DNA from: JAQBQB01 sp963757185 | Lineage (GTDB): Bacteria > Gemmatimonadota > Gemmatimonadetes > Gemmatimonadales > Gemmatimonadaceae | Length of the DNA stretch: 64,000 nucleotides | Assembly (NCBI GenBank): GCA_963757185.1 | Contig: CAVWQI010000008.1 | Coordinates: 632,226-696,225, forward strand | Reading direction: 5' to 3' | In this document: in pieces, positions 26,007 to 36,387 of the stretch | Position numbering within the stretch: position 1 is the first letter of the stretch | Layout of the letters: each line of letters starts with the position of its first letter | The notes under the pieces: generated by a model | Seen by the model: the letters and a program-made list of their open reading frames with translations, nothing else | What the model was told of the DNA's origin: nothing | Database searches by the model: none | Position numbers and translations under genes: made by a program

Positions 26007-27795
26007 ATGGAATCAGCAGGTCGAACTTGCTCATGTCCCACGCGGCCGTCGGGCAGCGTTCGGCGCAGAGGCCGCAGTGGAGGCAGACGTCCTCGTCCTT
26101 CACCATGATCCGCTTCGTCTGCGGGAGCGGAGCCGAGGTGTAAATGTCCTGCGACATGTTCGTCGCCGGCGCCGAGAGGTGCTGGCGGATGTCGATGCCC
26201 GCCTCGGCCTCGGGAATGATCGTGAGGCAGTTCTCGGGGCAGACGTCAATGCAGGCGTCGCACTCGATGCAGAGGCTCGCCGTGAAATTCGTCTGCACGT
26301 CGCAGTTGAGGCATCGCTGCACCTCGGCCGCCGTCTGCTCGGCGTTGAACCCGAGCTCGACCTCGACCCCGAGGCCCTTGAAGCGCTTCGTCAGATCCTC
26401 GTGCTTCATCTTCATGCGCTGCGCGGAGCTGTAGTCGTTGCTGTAGCTCCACGAGTGCATGCCGACCTTCGAGCTGACGAGGTTCATGCCGTAGGCCGGC
26501 CGCTCGGTGAGCGACGTGCCCTGGCAGTGATTGTTGATCGAGATCGCGGCCTGGTGTCCGTGCTCGACGGCCCAAATGATGTTCTCCGGCCCCCAGGCCG
26601 CATCGCCGCCGAAGAAGACGCCGGGTTTCGTCGACATCATGGTCGCTCGATCCACCACCGGCATTCCGTGCTTGTCAAAGTCGAGGCCGACGTCGCGCTC
26701 GATCCACTCGAACGCGTTCTCCTGGCCGATCGCGAGGATCACGTCGTCGCACGGCAAAACGACCGTCTCGATTACCTCACTCTTTTGTTTGCCGTTTTCC
26801 TCGGTCCAGCGCAGAACCTCCATCTCCATTCCGACGAGCTTGCCGTTCTCGACGACGAAGCGCTTGGGCGCGTGGTTCTCGACGATGTGCACGCCCTCCT
26901 CCTCGGCGTCTTCGAGTTCCCACGGCGACGCCTTGAAGTACTTCCGTCCTCGGCGCGCGATGACTTTGACGTCGGTACCGCCGAGGCGTCGCGACGTGCG
27001 GCAGCAATCCATCGCTGTGTTGCCGACGCCGATGATGAGCACGCGCTTGCCGATCTTCTCGATGTGGCCGAAGTGGGCCGACGCGAGCCACTCGATACCT
27101 ATATGTATGTTCGCCGCGGCCTCGGTGCGCCCGGGGAGATCCAGATTTTTTCCGTGCGGGGCGCCGCTTCCCACGAACACCGCGTCGAATCCCTGCGCGA
27201 GCAGGTCGCGCATGCTCGAGATGGGCGAGTTGTACCGGATGTCGACGCCCATGTCGAGGATGTAGCCGACTTCCTCGTCGAGGACGCTGGCCGGCAGGCG
27301 AAACGACGGAATGTTGATCCGCATCAGGCCGCCGGGCTCGGCGATCTTTTCGAAGATCACGACGTCGTAGCCGAGCGGCATGAGGTCGTTGGCGACCGTG
27401 AGCGACGACGGCCCCGCGCCAATGAGCGCGACGCGCTTTCCGTTTTTCTGCGCCGGCGCCTTCGGCAGGAACTCGCTGACATCGTCGCGATTGTCAGCGG
27501 CGACTCGCTTCAACCGGCAGATGGCGACCGGTTTCCCATCGACCCGTCCGCGCCGGCAGGCCGGCTCGCAGGGCCGGTCGCAGGTCCGGCCAAGGATGCC
27601 GGGGAAGACGTTGGATTCGCGGTTGAGGAGATAGGACTCGGTGAACTTGCCCTGGGCAATCAGCCTGATGTATTCCGGCACGTTGGTGTGCGCCGGACAG
27701 GCGTATTGGCAATCCACAACCTTATGGTAGTACTGAGGATTGCTGACGTCCGTGGGGGGACGGGAAGGCGTCGAAGGAGGGGCGGTAGCGGACAC
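25996..27795 (-). CDS. GltD-like FAD/NAD(P) oxidoreductase with C-terminal 2x[4Fe-4S] domain
   Basis: A 599-residue electron-transfer flavoprotein. An N-terminal GltD-type cysteine region (DCQYACPAHTNVPEY, CDRPCEPACRR) is followed by FAD-binding GAGPSSL and NAD(P)-binding GVGNTAMDCC. FFGGDAAWGPENIIWAVEHG is the flavin C-terminal loop. The tail has two ferredoxin clusters, CIECDACIDVCPENC and CLHCGLCAERCP. Predicted to link NAD(P)H to the ferredoxin-type KorAB enzyme encoded immediately downstream. GTG start at 27795. All cluster cysteines appear present. Confidence 0.9.
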   Translation of the reverse strand: MSATAPPSTPSRPPTDVSNPQYYHKVVDCQYACPAHTNVPEYIRLIAQGKFTESYLLNRESNVFPGILGRTCDRPCEPACRRGRVDGKPVAICRLKRVAADNRDDVSEFLPKAPAQKNGKRVALIGAGPSSLTVANDLMPLGYDVVIFEKIAEPGGLMRINIPSFRLPASVLDEEVGYILDMGVDIRYNSPISSMRDLLAQGFDAVFVGSGAPHGKNLDLPGRTEAAANIHIGIEWLASAHFGHIEKIGKRVLIIGVGNTAMDCCRTSRRLGGTDVKVIARRGRKYFKASPWELEDAEEEGVHIVENHAPKRFVVENGKLVGMEMEVLRWTEENGKQKSEVIETVVLPCDDVILAIGQENAFEWIERDVGLDFDKHGMPVVDRATMMSTKPGVFFGGDAAWGPENIIWAVEHGHQAAISINNHCQGTSLTERPAYGMNLVSSKVGMHSWSYSNDYSSAQRMKMKHEDLTKRFKGLGVEVELGFNAEQTAAEVQRCLNCDVQTNFTASLCIECDACIDVCPENCLTIIPEAEAGIDIRQHLSAPATNMSQDIYTSAPLPQTKRIMVKDEDVCLHCGLCAERCPTAAWDMSKFDLLIPYAH

Positions 27796-27868
27796 TCGAG
27801 GAGGCTCTCCGGGAGGATGCCCGAATGATCGAGGAAGGGAGGGCTCGGGGCAAGACTGAGGGGCGAAG

Positions 27869-30814
27869 CTAACGAGGGGAGGCGAGCCTCGGTTCTGCCA
27901 TTCTCTTCCTCAGGAACCGCCCGGTCCACGACTCGCGGCATCGAACCACGTCCTCCGGCGTCCCCTTCACGACGACCTCTCCACCGGCATGGCCGCCGAG
28001 CGGGCCTAGGTCCACGACGTAATCCGCCGTCTTGATCACGTCGAGATGGTGCTCGATCACGATCACCGTGTGCCCCGCGTTCACCAACCGGCCAACCGAC
28101 TCCAACAGCTTTACGACGTCCGCGAGATGCAGCCCCGTCGTCGGCTCGTCGAGGATGTAGACGGTGTGCTTCGCTCGCTGCAGGCGGCTCAGCTCCGTCG
28201 CGATCTTGATGCGTTGCGCTTCGCCGCCGGAGAGGGTCGTCGCCGACTGGCCGAGCGTGAGATAGCCGAGCCCGAGATCGCGCAGCACCTCGATCTTCTT
28301 TCCAATCGCCGGCTCGGTCGCGAAGAACTCGACACCCTCCTCGACGGACATGTTCAGGATGTCGTCGATCGTCTTGCCGCGAAGCGTCACTTCCAACGTC
28401 TCCGCATTGAAGCGCGCGCCTTTGCACGCACCGCACGTGACCTCGACGTCGGGCATGAAATACATTTGCGTCGTGATGGTCCCTTCGCCCTGGCACTCTT
28501 CACAACGCCCGCCCTTGACGTTGAAGCTGAATCGCCCGGCCTTGTAGCCGCGCTCGACCGACAGCGGCGCGCGTGTGAAGAGGTCGCGGATCGCGTCGTA
28601 AAATCCGACGTAGGTCGCCGGGTTGGAGCGGCTGTTCCGGCCGATGGGCGTCTGGTCGATGTTCACGACTTTGTGAACGTGCTCCGTTCCCTCGATCGCG
28701 TCGTGCGCGCCGGGGAGCGTGCGCGAGTCGACAAGCTTTTTCCAGAGCGCCTTGTACAGCACCTCGTTGATCAACGTGCTCTTGCCCGACCCCGAAGCGC
28801 CGGTGATCGCGACGAGCACGCCGAGCGGAATGGCGACGTCGATCGACTTGAGGTTGTTCTCTCTCGCGCCGCGCACGACAAGTTGTTTGCCGTTGCCGCG
28901 GCGGCGCTTCTCCGGAGTGGCGATCGAGCGTTTGCCGGAGAGAAACTGGCCGGTCGGCGAGGCTTTGCACTTCAAGAGGTCTTCGAGCGAGCCCTGCACG
29001 ACGACCTCGCCGCCGTGCACGCCGGGCCCGGGCCCCATCTCCACGAGATGATCCGCCGCGCGAATCGTGTCCTCGTCATGCTCGACGACGATCACCGTGT
29101 TGCCGATGTCGCGCAGCCGCTCGAGCGTCGCGATCATCTTCACGTTGTCCTTGGGGTGCAGCCCGATGCTCGGTTCGTCGAGCACGTAGAGCATGCCCAT
29201 CAAGCCGGAGCCGATCTGCGTGGACAGTCGGATGCGCTGCGATTCGCCGCCGGAGAGCGTGGACGACCGTCGGTTGAAGTTGAGGTAGTCGAGGCCGATG
29301 CCGAGCAGCAGCTCGAGTCGCGTGACGATCTCTCGAATGATCTGCCGCCCCGCGTCGGCGCCGCGGCCGGCCGGCCGCAGTCCGCGCAAAAACCCCCGCA
29401 ACTCATCAAAGTGAAGCTGGCCCACCTCGAACAACGTCTTGCCGCCGACGGTGAACGACATCCGCGACGCTCGGAGGCGAGAGCCCTGACAGTCCGGGCA
29501 GACGTGCTCGACCATCACTCGATCGAGCCACGCTTCCATGCCGGAGCTGGCCTCGCCGCGCTGGCGATATCGGCGATAGTGCCGCTCGATGCGGCGCGCG
29601 ATGCCTTGGAATCCGACGTCCTTGCCCTCCCATTCGGGACGCTTGTCTTTCGCGCCGGGAGGGAACAGCAGAGGAAACTTCTCCTCTCGGCCATAGAGCA
29701 TCGCGTCGCGCGCCGCCTCGGGCAGCTTCTTCCACGGCGTCTCGATCGAGAAGCCCATCGCGCGCGACAGACTGTAGATGAGTCGCCCGTCCCAATTGTC
29801 CGGGTTGTAGCGGAATGCTTCGCGCACGAAACAGCCGCCGACGATGCTGCGCGTCGGATCGGGAATGAGCAGCTCGGAATGCGTGAGCTTGTGCACGCCG
29901 AGTCCGCCGCAGGTGCGGCACGCGCTCTCGGGAAGGTTGAAGACGAAGTACGCCGGCCCGACGTCGCCGAACAGCACGTGGTGCTTCGCGCTCGTCGTCG
30001 CCTTGTGAAAACGCTCCGACTCGGCCTTCGACGCGCCTTTCACGATCTCGATGCGCATCAACCCATCGCCCACGAGGAGTGTCGACAGCACGCCGGCCTT
30101 GATCGCCTTCTCGTTGCGCCGTCGCACGACAAATCGGTCGACGATCGCGTCCAGCTCCTTCACTTTCGAACTGTCCAGCTCGAGGTCGTCCGCCAGATCT
30201 ATGTGTCTGCCCTCGGCGTGTCTGCCCTCGGCGACCAGGCGGCGAATGCCCTGTTTGCGGAGCTCGGTGAACACGAAGTCGAGCTCCTCGCCGTAGACCT
30301 TGAACACCGGCGCGCGCAGCTCGACCTCCGCGCCGTCGGGCAGGCCGAGAATCGCTTCGGTGATCTGCGTCGAGGTCTTGGTCGGCGCGACTTCGCCGCA
30401 GCGCGGGCAGTGCGCTTCGGCGATCGTCGCGTAAAGCAGGTTCAAGTAGCTCGCGATGTCCGTCATCGTGCCGACCGTGCTGCGCGGATTGCTCGCGATC
30501 GTCTTCTGCTCGATCGAGATCACCGGCGACAGTCCGAAGACGAAATCGACGTCCGGTTTCGCCACCTGCGCCACGAACCGTTTGGCGTAACTCGACAGCG
30601 ACTCCATGTAGCGGCGCTGCCCTTCGCCGTAGATCGTGTCGAAGGCGAGGCTCGACTTTCCGGATCCGGAGAGTCCGGTCACGACCACGAGTTTGTCGCG
30701 CGGAATCTCGAGCGTGATGTCCTTGAGGTTGTGGACGCGTGCGCCCTGCACGGCGATCGTCGTCCGCGCGGCGGTCGTGGGCTCGGCGTGCCGCTTCGTC
30801 GTGTTTCGCGGCAC
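27869..30814 (-). CDS. uvrA: Excinuclease ABC subunit A
   Basis: The damage-recognition ATPase of nucleotide excision repair, 981 residues (E. coli UvrA is 940). Two ABC modules are visible: Walker A GLSGSGKSS and GASGSGKST, and signatures STLSGGESQRIRL and TTLSGGEAQRIKI with YVLDEPSIGLH and YILDEPTTGLH. Zinc-finger cysteines occur at CPRCG, CPDCQG, CEECQG and CGACKG. The signature-domain interruption has an EGRHAEGRH duplication. GTG start overlaps the upstream stop as TAGTG. The divergent C-terminus ends after GTPEDVV; it may be a second-type UvrA paralogue rather than the main one. Confidence 0.95.
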   Translation of the reverse strand: MPRNTTKRHAEPTTAARTTIAVQGARVHNLKDITLEIPRDKLVVVTGLSGSGKSSLAFDTIYGEGQRRYMESLSSYAKRFVAQVAKPDVDFVFGLSPVISIEQKTIASNPRSTVGTMTDIASYLNLLYATIAEAHCPRCGEVAPTKTSTQITEAILGLPDGAEVELRAPVFKVYGEELDFVFTELRKQGIRRLVAEGRHAEGRHIDLADDLELDSSKVKELDAIVDRFVVRRRNEKAIKAGVLSTLLVGDGLMRIEIVKGASKAESERFHKATTSAKHHVLFGDVGPAYFVFNLPESACRTCGGLGVHKLTHSELLIPDPTRSIVGGCFVREAFRYNPDNWDGRLIYSLSRAMGFSIETPWKKLPEAARDAMLYGREEKFPLLFPPGAKDKRPEWEGKDVGFQGIARRIERHYRRYRQRGEASSGMEAWLDRVMVEHVCPDCQGSRLRASRMSFTVGGKTLFEVGQLHFDELRGFLRGLRPAGRGADAGRQIIREIVTRLELLLGIGLDYLNFNRRSSTLSGGESQRIRLSTQIGSGLMGMLYVLDEPSIGLHPKDNVKMIATLERLRDIGNTVIVVEHDEDTIRAADHLVEMGPGPGVHGGEVVVQGSLEDLLKCKASPTGQFLSGKRSIATPEKRRRGNGKQLVVRGARENNLKSIDVAIPLGVLVAITGASGSGKSTLINEVLYKALWKKLVDSRTLPGAHDAIEGTEHVHKVVNIDQTPIGRNSRSNPATYVGFYDAIRDLFTRAPLSVERGYKAGRFSFNVKGGRCEECQGEGTITTQMYFMPDVEVTCGACKGARFNAETLEVTLRGKTIDDILNMSVEEGVEFFATEPAIGKKIEVLRDLGLGYLTLGQSATTLSGGEAQRIKIATELSRLQRAKHTVYILDEPTTGLHLADVVKLLESVGRLVNAGHTVIVIEHHLDVIKTADYVVDLGPLGGHAGGEVVVKGTPEDVVRCRESWTGRFLRKRMAEPRLASPR
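30203..30232. repeat. 15-base perfect tandem duplication inside uvrA
   Basis: GTGTCTGCCCTCGGC occurs twice head to tail (30203-30217 and 30218-30232, plus-strand reading). It keeps the uvrA frame and adds five residues, seen as EGRH-AEGRH in a variable segment. Probably slippage. Confidence 0.85.
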
Positions 30815-31737
30815 TACTCGCTCGCCGCGTGAAAGAACGCCATCTCCTGCACCTCGACGTTGCTGCGCTGCGTCAGCTTGACCGGCACCGACGCCTTGGT
30901 GAGCATGCCCCGATCCGCCAGGTATTCGCAGACGCCTGTCACTTCACCCACGCCGAAGTTGCGCGCGAAGTGATCGTCGATCTCCGTCGCCGACCGCGCT
31001 TCGCCGACTTCGCGCAAGTGTTCGAGGACCAGTCCAAAGAGAGCTTCCGTGCGCTCCGCGAGATATCCATCGATGGCGTCGAGCGCGGCCGAGACGGACT
31101 GCGCGGTCTTTCGTTGATTCAGGAGGTCGTGATAGACCGTCGCGAAGAACGACGGATTGAGCTTCATCGCCTGTGGAAGCACTTCACGGTCGGCGAGCAG
31201 CCCCGCGCCGATCACCTCGACCCTCGCCAGCGCGGTGGCCGAGTGGAGGATCCAGAGCGCGGAATAGTCGAGGTCCTGTCGCGTGACGAGCCACTTCCGT
31301 GCCTTGTAGAGGAGAGGCAGCACGCCGGCGCCCGCTCTGAGCAGTTGGATCTGCCGATCTCTCTTGCCCATCAGCTGCAGCCGCTCCCAGAGCGGCGAAA
31401 TGCTTTCGTCGTGCGTGTAGAGTAGCCGCCCCTTGGCGAGCAGAGAATGCATGAACGAGTTCGCGACCGAGCCCTCGACGGTCTTTCGAAACTCGGTCCG
31501 CGACATCACGATCGCGTGCGTGTTGAGTCCGTCCGCGTAAAGGCTGATGCCGCGGCCGTCGCCCTTGCGATCGTCCACGGTGACGAGGGCGAGGTCGATG
31601 TCGGACTTGTCCCACACGGTGTCGTGCGACAGGCTGCCGCACAGGATCGCGGCGAGGACGGTGCGGTCCTGCTGGATCTGTGCGACGAGCTTGTCGAGCG
31701 CTTTGCTGAACAGCTCCTGGACCGGGGGCCGCGACAT
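30814..31737 (-). CDS. Nucleotidyltransferase-fold protein
   Basis: The 307-residue product carries the polymerase-beta/minimal nucleotidyltransferase motif ILCGSLSHDTVWDKSDIDLALV (G-S then D-x-D about ten residues later). A long helical region and a C-terminal winged-helix-like part follow (FGVGEVTGVCEYLADRGMLTKASVPVKL). It could transfer a nucleotide to a protein, RNA or small molecule; substrate unknown. Its TAG overlaps the uvrA GTG, so it is translationally coupled to uvrA, an unusual partner. Confidence 0.8.
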   Translation of the reverse strand: MSRPPVQELFSKALDKLVAQIQQDRTVLAAILCGSLSHDTVWDKSDIDLALVTVDDRKGDGRGISLYADGLNTHAIVMSRTEFRKTVEGSVANSFMHSLLAKGRLLYTHDESISPLWERLQLMGKRDRQIQLLRAGAGVLPLLYKARKWLVTRQDLDYSALWILHSATALARVEVIGAGLLADREVLPQAMKLNPSFFATVYHDLLNQRKTAQSVSAALDAIDGYLAERTEALFGLVLEHLREVGEARSATEIDDHFARNFGVGEVTGVCEYLADRGMLTKASVPVKLTQRSNVEVQEMAFFHAASE

Positions 31738-31907
31738 CCGGAGATTCTAGCCCCGGAATAGGGACGGTGGAACGCCCGGCAGCCAACCCCGCAGCGCCAC
31801 CGCACTCTCGCTCGCGGTACGGGTGCGGAGACGGAGTGCGGAGACCTGGAACGAGGATGAGGGACGAGTGCGGCGGCAGATCCGAGCGATCGAGACTGAA
31901 CGCGTCG

Positions 31908-34384
31908 CTACTCCGCACGAAGGGCGCGCGCCGGGTCGATCCTCGTCGCGCGCCGCGCCGGGATGTAGGCGGCGCCCGCCGCCGTCGCCAGCAGCAACAC
32001 CGCCACGCCGGCGAGCGTCGTCGGATCCGACGGGCGAATCTCGAACAACATCGACGTCAACAGTCGCGCGCCGCCGAGCGCGCCGGCCAGCCCCGCTGCG
32101 GTGCCGACGCACGCGACGATCATCGCCTGCTTGAGCACCATGTTGCGCACGCCGCCGGCCGTCGCCCCGAGCGCCATTCGAATCCCGAGCTCCCGCGTCT
32201 GTTGGTTCACCGCCGACGCCATGATGCCGTAGAGCCCGACCGCCGCGACCACGATCGCCGCCAACGCGAAGATCGACAGGAGCAGCGCGTCGAATCGTGG
32301 TACAGCCAACTGCGGCGCGACGAGATCGTCCATCGACTCGGCGCGGACGAAAGTCGCGCCGCCGGCGCCCTCCACCGCGCGACGCCACGCGTCCATCGGC
32401 ATCATTGCGTCTCGCGTCCGCACGGCGAAGTAACCCTGCGCCAAAACCTGCCAATACGGTCTGAAGATCGTCGGCGTGCTCTCGCGATGCAGCCGGTAAT
32501 GAAAGTCGCGCACGACGCCGACCACGGTGACGAGCGAATCCGGCGAATGTTGCGCCGGGTCGCGAAGCCGCTTGCCGATCGCCGATTGATTCGGCCACAG
32601 GCGTCGCGCGACGCCTTCGGTGATCACGGCGACACGCGGCGCGTCCTCACGGTCGGCGTCGGTGAAGACTCGGCCCGCGACCAGTGGAACTCCGAGTGTG
32701 CGGAAAAAGTCCGGGCCCACGGCGTCGAACCCGAACCACGGATTCGTCTTGGCCTCGACATCCGACTGCTCCTCCGCCGCAAAGCGACCCATCCATACGT
32801 TCGAGCCGAGGAAAGGCGGGGCAGCCGCCGGAGAGATGCTCACCACCTGCGGCAGCGTGCGCAAATTCGCCATGATGCGCTCGTGCGCGGCAAAGTTGAC
32901 CCGATCCGCGCACCTCGACCACGCGGTAGTATCCGCCGCGGTGAGCACCGTGCCGCTCGGGCGACAATCCTGCGCGTACATCCGCCACGGTAGCGAGACA
33001 TTCAGCATCGTCAGATGGTCGGTCGGGTATCCCATGTCCATCGTGGCGAGGCGCGCGAGGCTCCGCACGAGCAATCCCGCTCCCGCGAGCACGACAACGG
33101 CGAGCGCGAGCTGCGACGCGACGAGCGCTTGGCGGACCTTCCGCAGGCGACGCCCTTCGGTGCCCGAGCGAGTGTCGGAGCGAAGCGGCGTCGAGAGATC
33201 GAATCGAAGGGCAACGAGCGACGGCGCGACGCCGAAGAGAATCACCGTCGCCGCTGTCACGAGCGAACCCGTGAGCAGCGGCGTGCCGGCGAGCACGATC
33301 AGATCGGTGCGCGGCAGCCCGCTCGGCGCGAGACGAATCAATGCGTCGAGGAGGAGTCGCGCGAACACCACGCCGAGCAGGCCGCCGCCGACGGCGAGCA
33401 GAACGCTCTCGGCGAACAGGTGCCGCAAGAGATCCATCGCCGACGCGCCGATCGCGCGACGAATCGACAGCTCGCGCACCCGCCCGGCGGCGCGAAGCAA
33501 GAGCAGATTGCCGACGTTGGCGCACGCGAGCACGAGGAGGAGCACGACGGCCGCCGAAAGCGCGAGCAGCGCGGGGCGAGCCTGGCCCGTCACCATGTCG
33601 TCGAGCGTATGGACTTGCGCGCCGACCGAATTCGCGCCGAGGTTGCGCGCCTGCTCGGGATCGCGCTCGAGGAACGTGAGAAAATCCTTGCGCGCCGCTT
33701 CGGGCGTCGCGTTCGGCGACAGGCGCGCCACGACGTCGATGCTGCCGTACTCCGAGGCGATCCAATACTCGACGCCGCGCGGATAGTCGAGCCCCGGCGG
33801 CGCGACGCCGACGATCGTCATCGTCCAGCTCATCTTGGGCGAGACGAGGTGGCGGCCGATCACCGACGAGTCGCCACCGAAGCTGCGCCGCCATGCCGCA
33901 TAGCTGAGAACGACTGGCACGCCGCCGTTCAGGGCGTTGGCTCCCCAGGGCACTTCGTCGCCCGGGCGGAACAGCCGGCCCAATGCCGGGTCGGCGCCGA
34001 GAACGGTGAAGAAGTTGTCGGTCACGACGGCCTCGCGCAGCACGAGCCGGCGATCGCCGTCGGCGAGCGCGTCGGCGAGAACGCGCCAGTGCGCCAAGCC
34101 CGCCGCGTCGCGGAGCGTATGCGTCTCGCGCGAAGCCGATGGAGTTGGGCCGGAGTGATCGGTACTTCCGTTGCCGCGCCGCTGGCGACGCCCGACAGCT
34201 CGACGACCTGTTCCGGCTGTCTCGCCGGCAGACGGCGAAGCAGAACCGATTGAAAGACCGTGAACATCGCGCTCGACATCCCGATGGCGAGCCCGAGGAT
34301 GAGCACGACCGTGACGCTGAACGCGGGCGCTCGGCGGAGGGAGCGCGCGGCGTGTGACAGTTCGCGACGGGCCTTGTCGAGCAT
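31908..34384 (-). CDS. ADOP-type ABC transporter permease (MacB/FtsX family), one frameshift
   Basis: A large permease with two FtsX/MacB units (about 825 residues). The true start is the ATG at 34384, with GGAGAGGAG just upstream; MLDKARRELSHAARSLRRAP leads into the first span FSVTVVLILGLAIGMSSAMF. Near 34150 the frame changes once. After it come AHWRVLADAL, VVTDNFFTVLGADPALGR and two sets of C-terminal spans (ALSAAVVLLLVLACANVGNLLLLRAAGRVRE; later IVVAAVGLYGIMASAV, TRELGIRMALGATAGGV). These proteins act in lipoprotein or peptide export or stress response with separate ATPases. Divergent from the ABC operon at 34543. Confidence 0.88.
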
Positions 34385-34542
34385 GGGGCTCCTCTCCGGC
34401 GGCGCGTGCGTCAATCGAAGATACGTCAATGACACGCGACTTAGCGTGGACCCCGCGGGCCGCCAGGCACCCGCAGACGAAGGACGCCAAATCGCGTGCG
34501 GATCACTGGCCACCTCAACGCGAAGGCGTAACTTCAGCCCTC

Positions 34543-35467
34543 ATGCCGGTCATCGAAACGTCCGCCCTCACCAAACGTTACGGCGACGTGCTGGCCGTCG
34601 ACGCGATGTCGTTCTCCGTCGAGCAAGGCCAGGTCTTCGGCTTCCTCGGCCCCAACGGAAGCGGCAAGACGACCACGATCGGCATGCTGCTCGGCATCAT
34701 CACGCCGACGGGCGGCGAAGTTCGGCTCCTCGGACTGGGCGGCCGTCTCGGTCTACATCAGGCCCGGCAGCGCATCGGCGCCACGCTCGAGACGCCGAAC
34801 TTCTACCCGCATTTGAGCGGGCGCGACAACCTTCGAATCGTCGCGAACCTGAAGAGCGTCGACCGGAGTCGCATCGACAGCACGCTCGATCTCGTCGGTC
34901 TTCTGCCTCGCGGCAAGCACAAGTTCCAAGGGTATTCGCTCGGTATGAAGCAGCGCCTGGCGATCGCCGCGACGCTCCTCGGCGACCCCGAGCTCGTGAT
35001 CCTCGACGAACCGGCCAACGGTCTCGATCCCGAAGGCATCCGCGAGATTCGCGATCTGATCGTCGACCTCGGCGCGCGCGGCAAGACCGTCTTCGTGTCG
35101 AGCCATCTGCTGCACGAGGTCGAGCGCTGTTGCACTCACGTCGCGATCCTGAGCAAAGGCCGCCTCGTGCGACAATCGAGCGTCCATGACTTGCTCGCCG
35201 GAGCGACGGCGCTGGAGGCTCGCGCCGACGATCTGGAACGGCTTCGCGTGGCCGCACTCGCGTACGCCAAGACGACGAGCGCCGAGATGCGGGACGACGC
35301 ACGTAGTCGTGAAGTTGGCGGACGACGACGCCGCGGCGTTCAATCGCTACCTGTCCGGCCACGGTATCTACCTGAGCCACCTCGCGCAACGCGGCCTGTC
35401 GCTCGAAGAGGCGTTCATCGGATTGACCAGCGACACGACGGCGAACGAGCGGACAGGTGTCGCATGA
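34543..35467 (+). CDS. ABC transporter ATP-binding protein (one frameshift near the 3' end)
   Basis: The nucleotide-binding subunit of an ABC-2 exporter: Walker A GPNGSGKTTT, signature SLGMKQRLAIA, Walker B LVILDEPANGLDP and switch SSHLLHEVE. The frame is intact to about 35290. Then the C-terminal segment (VVVKLADDDAAAFNRYLS, then ISLSHLAQRGLSLEEAFIGLT-like text) continues in another frame to a TGA at 35467. That TGA overlaps the permease ATG (ATGA). The overlap argues that the shift is a sequence artefact. It may be selective for lipid, drug or peptide; unknown. Confidence 0.87.
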
Positions 35468-36271
35468 GAACTCTCGTCCTCGCGCGCAACGAATTCATCA
35501 AGACGCGCCGCCGACTGGCGTTCTGGGTCGCGTTCGGCAGCTTCTCGGCACTCATGGTGATCGGTCTTCGGTGCGCTGCACTACCAGAGCCTACTACGGC
35601 CCGACCGCTTCCCGCATCCGTTCGCGCTGCCGGGCGCGTGGAGCGAGATCCTCGGCGGACCGGGCACGATGTCCGCCTTCTTCGCGTCGATGGCCCTCGT
35701 GCTTCTCGTCGCCAGTGAGTTCACCTGGCGAACGGCGCGTCAGAACGTGATCGACGGATTGTCGAAGGAGGAGTTCTTCGCCGCCAAACTTCTCCTCCTT
35801 CCGGTCATCGGCATCGTGTTCTTCGCCGCACTACTGCTCATCGGCGGTGGCATTGCCCTGAGCGGCACTCACGGCGCGGCCGAAGCGCTCGTGCGGGGCG
35901 CGGACCTGAAATACATGGGCGGCGCGCTGGTTGGACTTTTTGGATGGACCGCATTCGCCTTTCTGCTCGCTGTCACCATGCGGAGCTCGGGACCGGCGAT
36001 CGGCGTCTTCTTTCTGTACTTCATTGTGGAGCAGATCGTCGGGCAACTGGTCGCGCGCATTGGCCCGAACGAGGCGACGGTGACGCGCTATTTGCCGGCG
36101 GCCGTGTTCAGGGCGCTGTGGCAGCCGCAGAGCTACGGTGCCGCCCGGATAATCCCCGGAGGCGGGGCGCTTCCGCAGATCAACGTGGCGACGCTGGTGT
36201 TTGCGGGCGCGGCCTATGGCGTGGTGTTTCTGCTGGCGGCGTTCGTGGTGTACCGGCGTCGCGATCTGTGA
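35464..36271 (+). CDS. ABC-2 type permease (one frameshift)
   Basis: The membrane subunit paired with the upstream ATPase. The N-terminus MRTLVLARNEFIKTRRRLAF and first span run to about 35568. After a one-frame shift the text continues ALHYQSLLRPDRFPHPFAL, then MSAFFASMALVLLVASEFTW and four more spans ending LLAAFVVYRRRDL. The motif FTWRTARQNVIDGLSKEEFF is typical of ABC-2 permeases. Total about 268 residues after repair, a normal size. Start overlaps the ATPase stop. Confidence 0.85.
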
Positions 36272-36387
36272 GGCGGGTGGACGGGTGGTGGGCCGGTAGA
36301 CGGATCCTCCTTCGTTTCTGCGCAATGTCGGGTGCACGCCGCATCCCCGCGGGCGCTTTGACGTCGATCCATAGGAGAGAGTTCCCA

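Noticed and set aside
24378..27828. Long plus-strand open frames opposite korA and the flavoprotein gene
   Set aside because: Low-complexity Arg/Val/Asp text, no ribosome sites or motifs; shadows of the real minus-strand genes.
28046..30832. A 928-codon plus-strand open frame opposite uvrA
   Set aside because: Arg/Ala/Asp-rich text with no domain, exactly antisense to uvrA. High GC at third positions makes long antisense frames common here.
31738..31907. Possible small gene or RNA in the gap before the ADOP permease
   Set aside because: Only a 13-base-period direct repeat (GTGCGGAGAC at 31823 and 31836) was seen. No start with a ribosome site and no stable conserved structure.
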